Of a DNA stretch of 64,000 nucleotides, positions 20,328-29,297 are shown piece after piece. The notes under the pieces are model-generated. The model saw only the letters and a list, made by a program, of their open reading frames with translations, made no database searches and was not told the DNA's origin. Source of the DNA: Azonexus hydrophilus (GTDB lineage Bacteria > Pseudomonadota > Gammaproteobacteria > Burkholderiales > Rhodocyclaceae); contig NZ_MTHD01000003.1 in the NCBI RefSeq assembly GCF_001956855.1, positions 124,001-188,000 on the forward strand, written 5' to 3'. Position 1 is the stretch's first letter, and each line of letters starts with the position of its first letter. The translations under genes and the position numbers were made by a program.

Positions 20328-22607
20328 ATGGATCCGAGACAACTGCGCGAAGCAGCGCTCTACTATCACCGTAACCCGAAGCCGGGCAAGATCGCGGTCA
20401 CGCCGATCAAGCAACTGACCAACCAGTACGACCTGGCAATGGCCTATTCGCCCGGCGTCGCCTTCGCCTGCGAAGAGATTGTCGCCGATCCGGCCGAAGC
20501 CTCGACGCTGACGGCGCGCGCCAATCTGGTCGGTGTCATCACCAACGGGACTGCCGTACTTGGCCTTGGCGCGATCGGGCCGCTGGCCGCCAAGCCGGTC
20601 ATGGAAGGCAAGGGCGTGCTGTTCAAGAAATTCGCCAACATCGATGTCTTCGACCTCGAGATCGACGAGCGCGATCCGGACAAGCTGATTGATACCATCG
20701 CCTCGCTTGAACCGACTTTCGGAGGCATCAACCTTGAGGACATCAAGGCGCCGGAGTGCTTCTATATCGAGAAGAAGCTGCGCGAACGAATGAAGATCCC
20801 GGTCTTCCACGACGACCAGCACGGCACGGCGATCGTCGTCGGCGCGGCCATCCTCAACGGCCTGCACCTGATCGGCAAGGATCTGTCGAAGGTCAAGATC
20901 GTCACTTCCGGCGCCGGCGCGGCTGCGCTCGCCTGTCTCGATCTGCTGGTCATGCTCGGTGCGCCGGTCGAGAACATCTGGGTCACTGACATCAAGGGTG
21001 TGGTTTACGAAGGTCGCGTCGAGGAAATGGACGAGATCAAGGCGCGCTACGCCAAGCAGACCGATGCCCGGACGCTTGGTGAAGTGATCGCCGATGCCGA
21101 CGTCTTCCTTGGCCTGTCCGCCGGTGGCGTGCTGAAGCCGGAAATGGTTGCGAAGATGGCGGCCAATCCGCTGATCATGGCGCTGGCCAACCCGACCCCG
21201 GAAATTTCGCCGGAGCTGGTCAAGAGCGTGCGCGACGACGCCATCATGTGCACCGGCCGTTCGGATTACCCGAACCAGGTCAATAACGTGCTCTGCTTCC
21301 CGTTCATCTTCCGCGGTGCGCTCGATGTCGGTGCGACGACGATCACCGAAGAAATGAAGATGGCGGCAGTCAAGGCGATTGCCGAACTGGCCCGTGCCGA
21401 GCAATCGGATGTCGTCGCCTCGGCCTACGGCGAAAAGATTTCCGGCTTCGGTCCCGAATACCTGATTCCGAAGCCTTTCGATCCGCGCCTGATCGTCAAG
21501 ATCGCCCCGGCTGTCGCCAAAGCCGGCATGGATTCCGGCGTTGCCACTCGTCCGATCAAGGACTGGGACGCTTATTTGCAGGGGCTGAACGAATTCGTCT
21601 ACCACTCCGGTCTGATCATGAAGCCGGTGTTCTCGCAGGCCCGCATGGCGCCCAAGCGCATCGTCTTCGCCGAAGGCGAGGACGAGCGTGTGTTGCGTGC
21701 CGTTCAGGTCATTCGCGATGAGGGCATCGCCATGCCGGTGTTGATCGGCCGTCACGCCGAAATCAATCGTCGCGTCGAGGCAGCCGGCCTGCGCATCCGC
21801 GAAGGCGAGGATTTCGAGATCGTGCACTCCGAAGGCTGCGCTTTCTTCGATGAGCATTACGAGGAGTTCTGCCAGACCTATCATGGCATCATGGAGCGCA
21901 AGGGCGTTTCGCCGGACTATGCGCGGCGTGAAGTGCGTCGCCGTAACACCTTGTACGGCGCGCTGATGGTTCGTCTGGGCTATGCGGATGGCTTGATCTG
22001 CGGCACTTTCGGTCGCCACGAGACGCACCGCGAGTATGTCCAGAGCGTCATCGGCACCCGTGCCCAGCATGATCGTTACTACACGATGAACCTGCTGATG
22101 TTGCCGGAGCGGACGGTGTTCATCGCCGATACCTACGTCAATTACGATCCGAATGCCGAGCAACTGGCTGAAATGACCCTGCTTGCTGCCGAGGAGATCC
22201 GCAACTTCGGTATCCATCCGCGGGTGGCGCTGTTGTCGCACTCGACCTTCGGCACCGAAAACACGCCGACCGCGATCAAGATGCGCGAAGTGCTGGCCAG
22301 GCTGGAGAAGCTGGCACCGGAACTCGAAGTCGAAGGCGAAATGCATGGTGATGCAGCCCTTGATGACCAGATCCGCCAGGCAGCTTTCCCGAATTCGCGC
22401 CTCAAGGGGCAGGCCAATCTGCTGGTCATGCCGACACTGGATGCGGCGAACATTTCGTTCAACCTGCTCAAGGTGGCGGCCGGCGATAACCTGACGGTCG
22501 GTCCCATCCTGCTGGGAGCGGCGAAGCCGGTGAATATCCTGACGCCGACGGCAACGGTGCGCCGTATCGTCAACATGACGGCCTTGACGGTCGTCGATGC
22601 TTCCTGA
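20328..22607 (+). CDS. maeB: NADP-dependent malic enzyme with C-terminal phosphotransacetylase-like domain
   Basis: A 759-residue fused protein: malic enzyme domain at about 1-420 (malate to pyruvate plus CO2) and a PTA-like regulatory domain at about 430-759. In the first part [26 protein letters not shown]-type segment ([13 protein letters not shown]), [15 protein letters not shown] and [14 protein letters not shown] are diagnostic; the second includes [31 protein letters not shown] and [14 protein letters not shown]. Length equals typical MaeB (759 in E. coli). Known MaeB enzymes respond to acetyl-CoA through the PTA domain. With pckG next door, this is the anaplerotic/gluconeogenic node. 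Confidence 0.96.
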   Translation: MDPRQLREAALYYHRNPKPGKIAVTPIKQLTNQYDLAMAYSPGVAFACEEIVADPAEASTLTARANLVGVITNGTAVLGLGAIGPLAAKPVMEGKGVLFKKFANIDVFDLEIDERDPDKLIDTIASLEPTFGGINLEDIKAPECFYIEKKLRERMKIPVFHDDQHGTAIVVGAAILNGLHLIGKDLSKVKIVTSGAGAAALACLDLLVMLGAPVENIWVTDIKGVVYEGRVEEMDEIKARYAKQTDARTLGEVIADADVFLGLSAGGVLKPEMVAKMAANPLIMALANPTPEISPELVKSVRDDAIMCTGRSDYPNQVNNVLCFPFIFRGALDVGATTITEEMKMAAVKAIAELARAEQSDVVASAYGEKISGFGPEYLIPKPFDPRLIVKIAPAVAKAGMDSGVATRPIKDWDAYLQGLNEFVYHSGLIMKPVFSQARMAPKRIVFAEGEDERVLRAVQVIRDEGIAMPVLIGRHAEINRRVEAAGLRIREGEDFEIVHSEGCAFFDEHYEEFCQTYHGIMERKGVSPDYARREVRRRNTLYGALMVRLGYADGLICGTFGRHETHREYVQSVIGTRAQHDRYYTMNLLMLPERTVFIADTYVNYDPNAEQLAEMTLLAAEEIRNFGIHPRVALLSHSTFGTENTPTAIKMREVLARLEKLAPELEVEGEMHGDAALDDQIRQAAFPNSRLKGQANLLVMPTLDAANISFNLLKVAAGDNLTVGPILLGAAKPVNILTPTATVRRIVNMTALTVVDAS

Positions 22608-22654
22608 GTCACTGCTTCAATTTTCGCCGCTATCTTTCTGGTTTGATTGAAATT

Positions 22655-22684
22655 TTGAAACGCTTTGCTAAACTCGGATAAAAT
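22655..22684 (+). promoter_or_regulatory. sigma70-type promoter of pbpG
   Basis: TTGAAA (22655-22660) and TAAAAT (22679-22684) with 18-bp spacing, 25 bp before the pbpG ATG. Confidence 0.5.
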
Positions 22685-22709
22685 TCGGGGTTAATTCTGG
22701 AGTGTTTTC

Positions 22710-23714
22710 ATGCGGCGAAAATTACTGGCCTTGCTTGCGTCCCTGACCCTGGTGGCAGCCCCGTTGCAGGTGCTGGCTGCCAAGGTCGAGGCGCAGGGCG
22801 CGAAAAAGACGGCGACCAAGTCGGTTGCCGCCAAGAAGCAGGTCGCAAAAAAACAGGTCGCCAAGAAAACGCAAAAAAAGAAAGTGGTCGCCAAGTCCTC
22901 AGTTCCGGCGCGCAAGCCGGTTCGCCACGTGGCCTTGAATGATGATCCGGCCCATCTGGCAATCCAGTCTTCGGCGGCAGTCGTCATCGATCAGAATAGC
23001 GGCAAGGTGCTGGTCGAAAAGCAGCCGGATGCCGTCGTGCCGATTGCCTCGATCACCAAGCTGATGACCGCGATGGTGGTCATCGACGCCGGACTCGATC
23101 TCGGCGAAGTCATCGCCATCAGTGCTGATGATATCGATGACCTCAAGGGCACGCGTTCGCGTCTGCCGGTGGGAACGACAATGACCCGCGAGACGGCAAT
23201 GCTGCTGGCCTTGATGTCGTCGGAAAACCGCGCCGCCAACGCGCTCGGCCGGCATTATCCGGGTGGCATCAACGCCTTTGTCCAGGCGATGAACCGCAAG
23301 GCGCGCTCGCTCGGCATGTTCGATTCGCGTTTCGAGGAGCCGACCGGCCTGTCGAGCAACAACGTGTCCACTGCCCATGATCTGGCGCGAATGGTCACGG
23401 CCGCTGCCCGCTATCCGCAGATCCGCATGTATTCGACGACCGCCGAGGCCAAGCTGGAACTGAACGGACGTATCCAGACCTTCGGCAATACCAATGCCCT
23501 GGTGCGCAGCGACAACTGGCATATCGGACTGTCGAAGACCGGCTATATTTCCGAAGCCGGGCGTTGCCTGGTGATGCAGGCCTGGGTCGCCGACAAGCCG
23601 GTGATCATCGTGCTGCTGGATTCGCAGGGCAAGATGACCCGGGTCGGCGATGCCAACCGGATCAAGCGCTGGATGGAAAGCGCCGCCCTGGCGGTTGGCA
23701 TCAAGCCGGTCTGA
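22710..23714 (+). CDS. pbpG: D-alanyl-D-alanine endopeptidase (PBP7-like, S11 family)
   Basis: Periplasmic penicillin-binding endopeptidase (334 aa) that cuts peptidoglycan cross-links. Signal peptide at 1-23 (LLALLASLTLVAAPLQVLAA). The active-site triad is visible: SITK (Ser near 114), SEN (SSENRAA near 171) and KTG (LSKTGYISEAG near 275). Between signal and enzyme domain there is a strongly basic, repetitive linker (residues 25-70, repeated V-A-K-K-Q and K-K-T units), longer than in E. coli PbpG and probably a wall- or envelope-binding tail. Confidence 0.9.
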   Translation: MRRKLLALLASLTLVAAPLQVLAAKVEAQGAKKTATKSVAAKKQVAKKQVAKKTQKKKVVAKSSVPARKPVRHVALNDDPAHLAIQSSAAVVIDQNSGKVLVEKQPDAVVPIASITKLMTAMVVIDAGLDLGEVIAISADDIDDLKGTRSRLPVGTTMTRETAMLLALMSSENRAANALGRHYPGGINAFVQAMNRKARSLGMFDSRFEEPTGLSSNNVSTAHDLARMVTAAARYPQIRMYSTTAEAKLELNGRIQTFGNTNALVRSDNWHIGLSKTGYISEAGRCLVMQAWVADKPVIIVLLDSQGKMTRVGDANRIKRWMESAALAVGIKPV

Positions 23715-23751
23715 TATTTTTCAGACGGGAGGCTTTTCGGCCGGGAAGATT

Positions 23752-24540
23752 TCAGGCGCGAGGCTGGACGTAGCCCAGGGCGTGTGACACCGCGTTGGCG
23801 GTTTCAAGCACCTGTCTGGCCCAGTCGAGGTTGTGGCGATCGGCCGGTGCCGAAACCGACAGCGCGGCGATTACCTGACCTTCGTCATCGTGAATCGGCG
23901 CAGCAACGCACTTAAGGCCGATTTCCGCTTCCTCGTCATCGTAGGCGATGCCGTGCCGGCGAACCTTGTCCAGTTCCTTCTCCAGCGCTTCCAGTGTCGT
24001 CAGCGAATGCGGGGTCTTGCCCGGCAGTCCGGTGCGACGGGCGTAGTCGCGGACCTTCTGGGTGCCGTCGGCAGCCAGGAATAGTTTGCCAAGCGAGGTC
24101 AGGTGCAGCGGCGCCCGGCCGCCGACGAGATAGACGACGCGGACCAGCGCGCGCCCGGACGAGGTCCGTTCGAGATAGACGATTTCGTCGTCGTGACGGG
24201 TGCCGAGGTTGATCGCTTCGCCGATCTGCTCATGCAATGCCTGCATGAAGGGCAGGGCGACTTCGCGGACGTTGATGCGTGACTTGACGATGTTGCCCAG
24301 TTCGAGGAGGCGGATGCCGAGGCGGTAATTGCCGGCATCCTGACGTTCGACGAAACGGGCGTTGCACATCGCCGCAAGAATGCGGTGGGCCGTCGATGGA
24401 TGCAATTCGGTGGCGCCAGCCAGGTGCTTCAGGCTCGCTGCATCGGGGGCGGCAGCCAGGGCGTCGAGCAGCGACATCATGCGTTCGATGACCTGGATCG
24501 AACCGGGAGTTCTGGTAGCGCCGTCGGCTGCTTCTGACAA
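23752..24540 (-). CDS. IclR-family transcriptional regulator
   Basis: A 262-residue regulator if the TTG at 24540 is the start; it has AAAGGAAT upstream. The longer frame to 24702 has no ribosome site and would run into lutA. Winged helix-turn-helix at about 20-85 (SLKHLAGATELHPSTAHRILAAM) and an IclR effector domain after it (EAINLGTRHDDEIVYLERT, HLTSLGKLFLA, AAPIHDDEGQVIAALSVSAP). It is divergent from the lactate operon with only 70 bp between starts, so I infer that it controls that operon, replacing the more usual GntR-type LldR. Confidence 0.88.
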   Translation of the reverse strand: MSEAADGATRTPGSIQVIERMMSLLDALAAAPDAASLKHLAGATELHPSTAHRILAAMCNARFVERQDAGNYRLGIRLLELGNIVKSRINVREVALPFMQALHEQIGEAINLGTRHDDEIVYLERTSSGRALVRVVYLVGGRAPLHLTSLGKLFLAADGTQKVRDYARRTGLPGKTPHSLTTLEALEKELDKVRRHGIAYDDEEAEIGLKCVAAPIHDDEGQVIAALSVSAPADRHNLDWARQVLETANAVSHALGYVQPRA

Positions 24541-24566
24541 CTGGATTCCTTTATTCGCGGGGTTTG

Positions 24567-24582
24567 AGTAGCATTGGCTACT
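24567..24582. promoter_or_regulatory. candidate operator AGTAGCATTGGCTACT
   Basis: A 16-bp dyad with 6-bp arms AGTAGC/GCTACT around ATTG, centred in the 70-bp gap between the divergent IclR regulator and lutA. Position and symmetry suit an IclR-family operator; binding is inferred. Confidence 0.45.
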
Positions 24583-24610
24583 TTGCCTTCTTGTGCGGCG
24601 CAATATTAAC

Positions 24611-25342
24611 ATGCGGATTGCCTTATACGTTACCTGCCTGGTGGACCTGATGCGTCCTTCCGTGGCCTTTGCTGCACTGCGGTTGCTTGAGGCCACCGGC
24701 AACGATGTGGTCGTGCCGCCGGCGCAGACCTGCTGCGGTCAACCGGCCTGGAGCAGCGGCAATCGGCCGCTGGCGGCCACGCTGGCGCAAAAGGCCATTG
24801 CCGAACTCGAGGGCTACGATGCCGTGGTCGTTCCATCGGGCTCCTGTGCCGAACAGATCGTCAAGGTCTATCCGCAATTGTTCACCGACGACCCGGTCTG
24901 GGGGCCGCGTGCCCGTGCGCTGGCCGGCCGTACGCACGAGCTGACGGCTTTCCTGGCGGAGGTGGCCGGGCTCGAAGCCGTGCCCGGCGAATTCGCCGGC
25001 AGCGTCACCTATCACGATTCGTGCAAGGGCTTGCGCGGGCTCGGCATCAAGGCGCAGCCACGGGCCCTGCTGGCGCGCGTCAAGGGACTGAGCCTGCAGG
25101 AAATGGGCGAGTGCGAGGAGTGCTGCGGATTCGGTGGTGCCTTCGCGGAAAACTATGCCGATATCTCGGCCCGCATCGTCGACCGCAAGTGCGATTCGAT
25201 CGCCGCCGCAGGTGCCGATGCGGTGGTCGGCGGCGATCTCGGTTGCCTGCTCAACATCGAGGGGCGCCTGCGTCGCCGCGGCGACGAGAAAACGCGCGTG
25301 CTGCATGTCGCCGAAGTGCTGGCCGGTGAGGTCAAGGCATGA
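24611..25342 (+). CDS. lutA: L-lactate utilisation protein LutA/LldE (Fe-S oxidoreductase subunit)
   Basis: A 243-residue subunit of the LutABC L-lactate oxidase system that turns lactate into pyruvate. Two cysteine-rich CCG domains are seen: CCGQPAW near residue 38 (with GSCAEQI near 78) and CEECCGFGG near 168 (with YHDSCKGLRG near 135). The ATG at 24611 matches the usual family start (RIALYVTCLVDLMRP); an in-frame GTG six codons earlier is possible since neither has a clear ribosome site. First gene of a six-gene operon; it overlaps lutB by four bases. Confidence 0.93.
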   Translation: MRIALYVTCLVDLMRPSVAFAALRLLEATGNDVVVPPAQTCCGQPAWSSGNRPLAATLAQKAIAELEGYDAVVVPSGSCAEQIVKVYPQLFTDDPVWGPRARALAGRTHELTAFLAEVAGLEAVPGEFAGSVTYHDSCKGLRGLGIKAQPRALLARVKGLSLQEMGECEECCGFGGAFAENYADISARIVDRKCDSIAAAGADAVVGGDLGCLLNIEGRLRRRGDEKTRVLHVAEVLAGEVKA

Positions 25343-26778
25343 AGGCCGGTCATTCGCAGGCGATGTTCTTTCAGTCCCGGGCGGCGGAAAAGGTGCGCAA
25401 CCCGGTGTTGCAAAAGGCCCTGCAGAAAGCCAAGCCGCTGTTTTCCGGCAAGCGGGCGAAAAGCATGGCGGCGCTGCCCGACGACGGGCTGGAATTCGAG
25501 CAATTGCGCGATGCCTGCGCCGGTATCCGCGACCGGGCATTGACCGATCTTGATGTCTGGCTGGAGATCTTCGAGGACAATGCCCGTGCCCGGGGCGCCG
25601 AGGTGTTGTGGGCGCGTGACGGCGACGAGATCTGCAAGCTGGTGATCGATGTGGCGCAGCGCCATGGCGTGCGCAAGGTGACCAAGTCGAAATCGATGCT
25701 GTCGGAAGAGGCGCAGCTGAACGAGGCGCTCGCAGCAGCGGGCATCGAGCCGGTGGAGACCGATCTCGGTGAATACATCATCCAGCTCGCCGGTGAGGCG
25801 CCGTCGCACATCATTGCGCCGGCCGTGCACAAGTCGCTGGAGGAGGTCGAGGCATTATTCGCCAAAACTCACGGTCGACCGCAGGAAGAGCGGACCTCCG
25901 CCGACATTCCGGCGCTCACCCGCGAGGCCCGTGGCGTGTTGCGCCAGCATTTCCTGTCGGCCGACATGGGCATTTCCGGGGCCAATTTCCTGATCGCCGA
26001 GAGCGGCACGGCGGCGCTGGTGACCAACGAAGGCAATGGCCGCATGGTGACGACGCTGCCGAAGCTGCATGTGGTCATCACCGGTATCGAGAAAGTGGTG
26101 CCGACGCTCGAGGATTTTGCCACGCTGATGCGCCTGCTGCCGCGCTCGGCGACCGGCCAGACCATCTCCAACTACGTCTCGCTGCTGACCGGCACGCGTA
26201 GCGAGGAAGAGGTCGAAGGGCCGACCAAAACGGTGTTCATCCTGGTCGACAACGGTCGGGCCAGCCTGGTCGGCTCGGCCTACCAGGAGATGCTGCGCTG
26301 CATTCGTTGCGGTGCCTGCATGAATCACTGCCCGGTCTATTTCTCGCTCGGCGGCCATGCCTATGGCTGGGTCTATCCCGGGCCGATGGGTTCGGTGCTG
26401 ACCCCGCTCTACACCGGCATCGAGAACGCGCTCGATCTGCCCCACGCGTCGACCGGCTGCCGCCAGTGTTCGAGTGTCTGCCCGGTACGCATTCCCTTGC
26501 CCGACCTGATGCACGGTCTGCGCGAGATCCAGCACGAGCGGGGCTTGCGTCCCTGGGGCGAACGCCTTGGTCTGCGCGCCTGGGCGTGGCTGGCGACCCG
26601 GCCGGCGCTGTACCGCGCGCTGACGCGGCTGGCAGCGCGTTATCTGAACTGGCTGGCTGACGGCAGCGGCCGTATCCGCATTTTCGGCTTCGCACCCGGG
26701 TGGACCGCAGCACGCGATCTGCCGGTGGCTGGCAACCGGACATTTTTCGAACAATACGCAGCAAGAAAGCGAGACTGA
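25339..26778 (+). CDS. lutB: L-lactate utilisation Fe-S protein LutB/LldF
   Basis: A 479-residue LutB subunit. The N-terminal 290 residues are the LUD domain (TKSKSMLSEEAQLNEAL, ISGANFLIAESGTAALVTNEGNGRM), followed by two 4Fe-4S clusters: CIRCGACMNHCPVY near residue 320 and CRQCSSVCPVRIPLPDL near 373. The tail (to 479) is the usual helical end. It starts with ATG inside the lutA stop and stops 2 bp before the next gene. Confidence 0.95.
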   Translation: MKAGHSQAMFFQSRAAEKVRNPVLQKALQKAKPLFSGKRAKSMAALPDDGLEFEQLRDACAGIRDRALTDLDVWLEIFEDNARARGAEVLWARDGDEICKLVIDVAQRHGVRKVTKSKSMLSEEAQLNEALAAAGIEPVETDLGEYIIQLAGEAPSHIIAPAVHKSLEEVEALFAKTHGRPQEERTSADIPALTREARGVLRQHFLSADMGISGANFLIAESGTAALVTNEGNGRMVTTLPKLHVVITGIEKVVPTLEDFATLMRLLPRSATGQTISNYVSLLTGTRSEEEVEGPTKTVFILVDNGRASLVGSAYQEMLRCIRCGACMNHCPVYFSLGGHAYGWVYPGPMGSVLTPLYTGIENALDLPHASTGCRQCSSVCPVRIPLPDLMHGLREIQHERGLRPWGERLGLRAWAWLATRPALYRALTRLAARYLNWLADGSGRIRIFGFAPGWTAARDLPVAGNRTFFEQYAARKRD

Positions 26779-26780
26779 CG

Positions 26781-27476
26781 ATGGAATTCGCACCTGAAGG
26801 CCCGATGGCCATTCCCCTCTGGATCAACGGCCGGGCCTACCTGACCGTCGGCGAGCGCTTTTTCGACGTGGTCAATCCGACGACCGGGGAAGCCCGCCAC
26901 CGCGTGCCGATGTGCGGTGCTGAAGAAGCCGCCAGCGCGGTCGACGCGGCGCGCGCGGCGCAGGGCGAATGGGCGGCGATGGGCCTGGCCGCCCGCCAGC
27001 TTTGCCTGGTGCGCCTGGCCGACGGGCTGGCGCGTTATGCCGGCCATTTTGCCAAGTTGCTGATGCAGGACAGTGGTTGCGCCGAGGCCCAGGCAGATGC
27101 CGAGATTGCCGAGGCGGTGGCCGGCCTGCGGGCGATGAGCGTCGGCGAGACCGGCGTGCTGGCGCTGGTGGTCGATGCCGGACGGCCGCTGGCCGGCCTG
27201 GTGGCGGCGGCCGTGCCGGCACTGCTGGCTGGCGCAGCGCTGATCGTCAAGCCGAGCCCGAAGGCGCCGTCGGTGGCGTTTGCGTTGTGCGAACTGGCGA
27301 CCCGTTGCGAATGGCCGGCCGGTGTGCTCAACCTGGTGCATGGCGATGGTCCGGCTATCGAAGGCTTGTGCGTGGCTGGCGTCGATCGCCTGGTGTTTAC
27401 CGGCGATCCGGCGCTCGGCGGGCAGGTCGGTGCGCTGGTGGCGAAGCACGGTACGCCGTTCGTGATGGCGGCCTGA
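26781..27476 (+). CDS. half-length aldehyde dehydrogenase-like protein
   Basis: A 231-residue protein homologous to the N-terminal, coenzyme-binding half of aldehyde dehydrogenases. Visible ALDH blocks are LWINGRAYLTVGERFFDVVNP (family start, shortened here to the pattern W-I-N-G...VVNPTTGE), AARQLCLVRLADGL, a hydrophobic stretch plus IVKPSPKAPSVAFALCEL (the K-P-s NAD-binding motif) and AGVLNLVHGDG. It stops shortly after VDRLVFTGDPALGGQV, before the catalytic glutamate and cysteine, so it cannot be a normal ALDH. It is not obviously decayed: the frame is open, codon use matches its neighbours, and its stop overlaps the next start (TGATG). It may bind nucleotide or act as a partner protein. 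Confidence 0.8.
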   Translation: MEFAPEGPMAIPLWINGRAYLTVGERFFDVVNPTTGEARHRVPMCGAEEAASAVDAARAAQGEWAAMGLAARQLCLVRLADGLARYAGHFAKLLMQDSGCAEAQADAEIAEAVAGLRAMSVGETGVLALVVDAGRPLAGLVAAAVPALLAGAALIVKPSPKAPSVAFALCELATRCEWPAGVLNLVHGDGPAIEGLCVAGVDRLVFTGDPALGGQVGALVAKHGTPFVMAA

Positions 27477-28432
27477 TGCAGCGCATTGTCTATCTGGAAC
27501 GCGAATCGGTGATCGCTGATGTCCGGCGACCGGCTTTTGCCCACGACTGGACCGAATATCCGAAAACGGCGCCAGACGAGCTGGTCGAACGCCTGCGCGG
27601 GGCGACCATCGCCATCGTCAACAAGGTGCCGCTGCCGGCTGCTGCGGTCGACGCGCTGCCCGACCTGAAAATGATTGCGGTGGCTGCGACCGGCACCAAT
27701 ATCGTCGATCTCGAGGCCTGCCGCCGGCGCGGCATCGTCGTCTCGAACATCCGCGGTTATGCCGAGCATACGGTACCGGAGCATGTTTTTTCGCTGCTGC
27801 TGGCGCTGTCGCGCAACCTGTTCGCCTGGCGTGAAACGGTACAAGCCGGACGCTGGCAGCAGTCGGACCAGTTCTGCCTGTTCGATCATCCTATCCGTGA
27901 CCTGCACGGCGCAACGCTCGGCGTCATCGGTTCGGGCAGCCTGGGTAACGGTGTGATCCGGCTGGCCGAGGCCTTCGGCATGCGTGTGCTGCGCGCCGAA
28001 CATCGCGCTGCCGCAGTCGTCCGTCCCGGCTACACGGCGTTTGCCGAGGTGCTGGCGGCGGCTGACGCGATCAGCCTGCATTGCCCGCTGAACGACGAAA
28101 CGCGTGGCCTGATCGGCGAAGCCGAATTGCAGGCAATGAAGCCGACGGCAATGCTGATCAATACCGCCCGCGGTGGCATCGTCGATGAAGCGGCGCTGAT
28201 TCGGGCCTTGCGCGAAGGCTGGATCGCCGGCGCGGGTTTCGACGTGATCACCGCCGAACCGCCGCCCGCCGGTCATCCGATGGTCGATCCGGCGCTGCTG
28301 GCGCTGCCCAATTTCCTGCTGACGCCACATGTCGCCTGGGCCAGCCGGCCGGCGATGCAGGCGCTGGCCGACCAGTTGATCGATAACATTGAAGCCTTTG
28401 TTGCCGGTAACCCGAGGAATGTCGTGACATGA
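27476..28432 (+). CDS. D-2-hydroxyacid dehydrogenase
   Basis: NAD(P)-dependent D-isomer 2-hydroxyacid dehydrogenase (318 aa), probably glycerate/hydroxypyruvate-type. The Rossmann motif is GVIGSGSLGNGVIRL (near 152), the catalytic Arg in NTARGGIVDE (near 231), and the catalytic His in LLTPHVAWAS (near 283). The WAS context after the His is seen in HprA-like glycerate dehydrogenases. It starts at the ATG overlapping the ALDH-like stop and its own stop overlaps lutC (ATGA). In a lactate operon it could reduce or oxidise a related 2-hydroxyacid such as D-lactate, glycolate or glycerate. Confidence 0.9.
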   Translation: MQRIVYLERESVIADVRRPAFAHDWTEYPKTAPDELVERLRGATIAIVNKVPLPAAAVDALPDLKMIAVAATGTNIVDLEACRRRGIVVSNIRGYAEHTVPEHVFSLLLALSRNLFAWRETVQAGRWQQSDQFCLFDHPIRDLHGATLGVIGSGSLGNGVIRLAEAFGMRVLRAEHRAAAVVRPGYTAFAEVLAAADAISLHCPLNDETRGLIGEAELQAMKPTAMLINTARGGIVDEAALIRALREGWIAGAGFDVITAEPPPAGHPMVDPALLALPNFLLTPHVAWASRPAMQALADQLIDNIEAFVAGNPRNVVT

Positions 28433-29079
28433 GCGCTCGTGAAGAAATCCTTGCCCGGGTCCGGGCTGGCGTTGGCAAGCCGGATGCCGCCGGTCGCCGG
28501 GCCCTTGCCGAAACCTGGATGCGCGCCCGCTCGCCGGGTCCGCAGCCGGTGCTGGCGGGCGATCTGCTGGCCCGATTCTGCGAAAAGGCCGTAAGCCTGG
28601 CGAGCAGTGTCGAGCGGCTGGCGGATTACGAGCAGGTGCCAGCCCACGTCGCTGCCTGGCTGGCGGCGCAGGAACTGCCGCTGAGCGCCGTGACGACGCT
28701 CGACGTCGCCGGCCTGGACTGGGCCGCGGCCGGTCTGGCCTGTCGCAGCGGTCCTGCGGTCGACGCCGATGCAACGGGGATTTCCGGTTGCTTCTGCGCC
28801 GTTGCCGAAACCGGCACGCTGATGCTCCTGTCCGGGACGGCTACGCCGGCTTCGGTCAGTCTGCTGCCGGAAACGCATATCGCGCTGGTGCCGGCATCGC
28901 GTATCGTCGGTACCATGGAAGAGGCTTTCGCGTTGCTGCGCAGCGAGCGCGGTCAACTGCCGCGGGCCGTCAATTTCATCTCCGGGCCATCGCGCACCGG
29001 CGATATCGAGCAAACCATCGTCCTCGGCGCCCACGGGCCGTGCCGGGTGCATCTGATCGTGATCGGGGAAACAGCATGA
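28429..29079 (+). CDS. lutC: L-lactate utilisation protein LutC/LldG
   Basis: Third subunit of LutABC (216 aa, LUD/DUF162 domain). Family blocks are MSAREEILARVRAGVG at the start, VAETGTLMLLSG near 125, LLPETHIALVPASRIVGTMEEAF near 145 and the conserved end NFISGPSRTGDIEQTIVLGAHGPCRVHLIVI. It is separated from lutB by two extra dehydrogenase-type genes rather than following it directly as in Bacillus lutABC. Confidence 0.95.
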   Translation: MSAREEILARVRAGVGKPDAAGRRALAETWMRARSPGPQPVLAGDLLARFCEKAVSLASSVERLADYEQVPAHVAAWLAAQELPLSAVTTLDVAGLDWAAAGLACRSGPAVDADATGISGCFCAVAETGTLMLLSGTATPASVSLLPETHIALVPASRIVGTMEEAFALLRSERGQLPRAVNFISGPSRTGDIEQTIVLGAHGPCRVHLIVIGETA

Positions 29080-29291
29080 CCATCGAATTTGCCGTGCGCG
29101 GCGAGTATATCCAGCTCGACCAGCTGCTCAAGGCAACCGGTTTGTGCGACTCCGGCGGTTCGGCACACGCGGCGATCAACGAAGGCCTGGTCAAGGTCGA
29201 TGCTGCGGTCGACACGCGCAAACGGGCAAAATTGCGCCCCGGGCAGCGGGTCGAATTTGCCGGCGAAACGGTCGAACTGATCGCCGAATAA
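29076..29291 (+). CDS. S4-domain RNA-binding protein (YbcJ-like)
   Basis: A 71-residue protein that is almost only an S4 RNA-binding domain: YIQLDQLLKATGLCDSGGSA, then INEGLVKVDAAVDTRKRAKLRPGQRVEFAGE. E. coli YbcJ is of the same size and type. The start lies inside the lutC stop (ATGA overlap), so it is the last gene of the lactate operon; a functional link to lactate use is not evident. Confidence 0.88.
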   Translation: MTIEFAVRGEYIQLDQLLKATGLCDSGGSAHAAINEGLVKVDAAVDTRKRAKLRPGQRVEFAGETVELIAE

Positions 29292-29297
29292 GGCCGT

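Noticed and set aside
20304-22346. 680-codon minus-strand frame opposite maeB
   Set aside because: Shadow of maeB, which is complete on the plus strand.
29100-29290. GCGGTCGAC occurrences inside many genes as repeat copies
   Set aside because: They encode Ala-Val-Asp in frame and lack the second palindrome arm, so they are codon use rather than the intergenic repeat family.
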